48,047 nt of DNA from a virus, in IMG/VR virus record IMGVR_UViG_3300049893_002926, positions 1-48,047 of that record; one strand, 5' to 3'. A program made the position numbers and the translations under genes. The stretch's first letter is position 1; every line of letters starts with the position of its first letter. Below, piece after piece: positions 47,708 through 48,047 of the stretch. The notes under the pieces were generated by a model, which had not been told where the DNA came from, did no database searches, and saw nothing but the letters and a program-made list of their open reading frames with translations.

Positions 47708-48047
47708 TCCGAGCCCTCAGAAACCCCACCTGGCTCACGAGCCGCGCCACCTGCCTGACCACCAGGGGCCAGGAAGCCTCCCCACGAAGCCCGAGGTCCA
47801 CCCGGAGCTGGGCTAAGGCCGCGTCGGCCGAAACCTGCTCGCCTATGTCCAGGAGCGCGTGGCAACCGCCATGAGCCGCCGCCCATACGGTCATCATGGC
47901 GGGGGATGCGTCGGGGGCAGGCAGGGGAATCCCCGCCTCCTGGCATGCCATGGCGCACGATGCGCACAGCGACGTGCCGCACGTCAGCCCGCACGCATGG
48001 CATCGGGGGCTTCGCGCGCTGCCCTTGAGCTGCCCCTGGTCGTAGGT
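47613..48047 (-). CDS. Cys-rich helical protein, 5' partial at the right edge
   Basis: The first ATG in the frame is at 47951, but the frame is open to the right edge and the 32 upstream codons read sensibly, including CHACGLTCGTSLCASC, a zinc-type cluster. So the gene probably begins outside the window. The C-terminal helix VARLVSQVGFLRARIKWMEA suggests a coiled coil. It overlaps the facing plus-strand gene by 95 bases at the 3' ends. Unknown function. Confidence 0.65.
   Translation of the reverse strand, partial: TYDQGQLKGSARSPRCHACGLTCGTSLCASCAMACQEAGIPLPAPDASPAMMTVWAAAHGGCHALLDIGEQVSADAALAQLRVDLGLRGEASWPLVVRQVARLVSQVGFLRARIKWMEAEVERLRSWGLRLSAELGELRPHKPF

Noticed and set aside
1-48047. 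tRNA genes, CRISPR arrays, integrase, Mu transposase, insertion sequences
   Set aside because: None recognised by eye: no cloverleaf, no regularly spaced repeats, no integrase or transposase motifs in any plausible gene.

Overview
The window is a 48 kb piece of a GC-rich, tailed-phage (or prophage) genome of the contractile, Mu-like type. The order terminase, DUF935-type portal, S49 protease with nested scaffold, gpT-like capsid, gp36-like connector, sheath, tube, tape measure, gp43 to gp48-like baseplate matches the Mu head-tail module. Mu transposase genes are not present in the window, and neither is an integrase, so the lifestyle cannot be read here. High GC, frequent GTG/TTG starts, GGAGG-type ribosome sites and a candidate lipoprotein in the lysis region suggest a high-GC Gram-negative host, perhaps a pseudomonadote or myxobacterium; this is inference only. 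Both ends cut through genes: a plus-strand gene enters at the left and a minus-strand gene runs off the right edge.

Layout. (1) 1-2784, plus strand: end of an unknown gene, a PD-(D/E)XK nuclease with a probable Fe-S cluster, two small unknown genes and a GH24 endolysin with a peptidoglycan-binding tail. (2) 2781-3600, minus: three small genes that look like a lysis cassette (membrane protein, lipoprotein, helical protein), beyond a strong minus-strand terminator at 3612-3656. (3) 3692-37074, minus: one near-continuous late operon of about 33 kb. Read in the direction of transcription it holds packaging, portal, protease/scaffold, capsid, connectors, sheath, tube, chaperones, tape measure, baseplate, then about 13 kb of fibre, adhesin and accessory tail genes including a papain-like peptidase and a glycine-rich adhesin. 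(4) 37136-37662: a plus-strand lysozyme-like gene and a second minus-strand terminator lie between the late and early operons. (5) 37797-48047, mostly minus: an early operon of about 27 small genes, many of them Cys-rich zinc-ribbon candidates, with recognisable SSB, XRE repressor-like protein, dATP/dGTP diphosphohydrolase and a Dam-type methyltransferase. Three isolated plus-strand genes sit inside it.

The genes are packed very tightly. Most neighbours overlap by ATGA, GTGA or TGATG, which points to translational coupling. At three convergent gene pairs the two opposite-strand stop codons share the same four bases (TTAG or CTAG). The most interesting leads are these interlocked stops, the large set of small zinc-ribbon early proteins of unknown role, the nucleotide-pool enzyme, the peptidase within the fibre region, and a tail-chaperone slippery site. 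Functions are from recognised motifs read by eye; no database search was possible.
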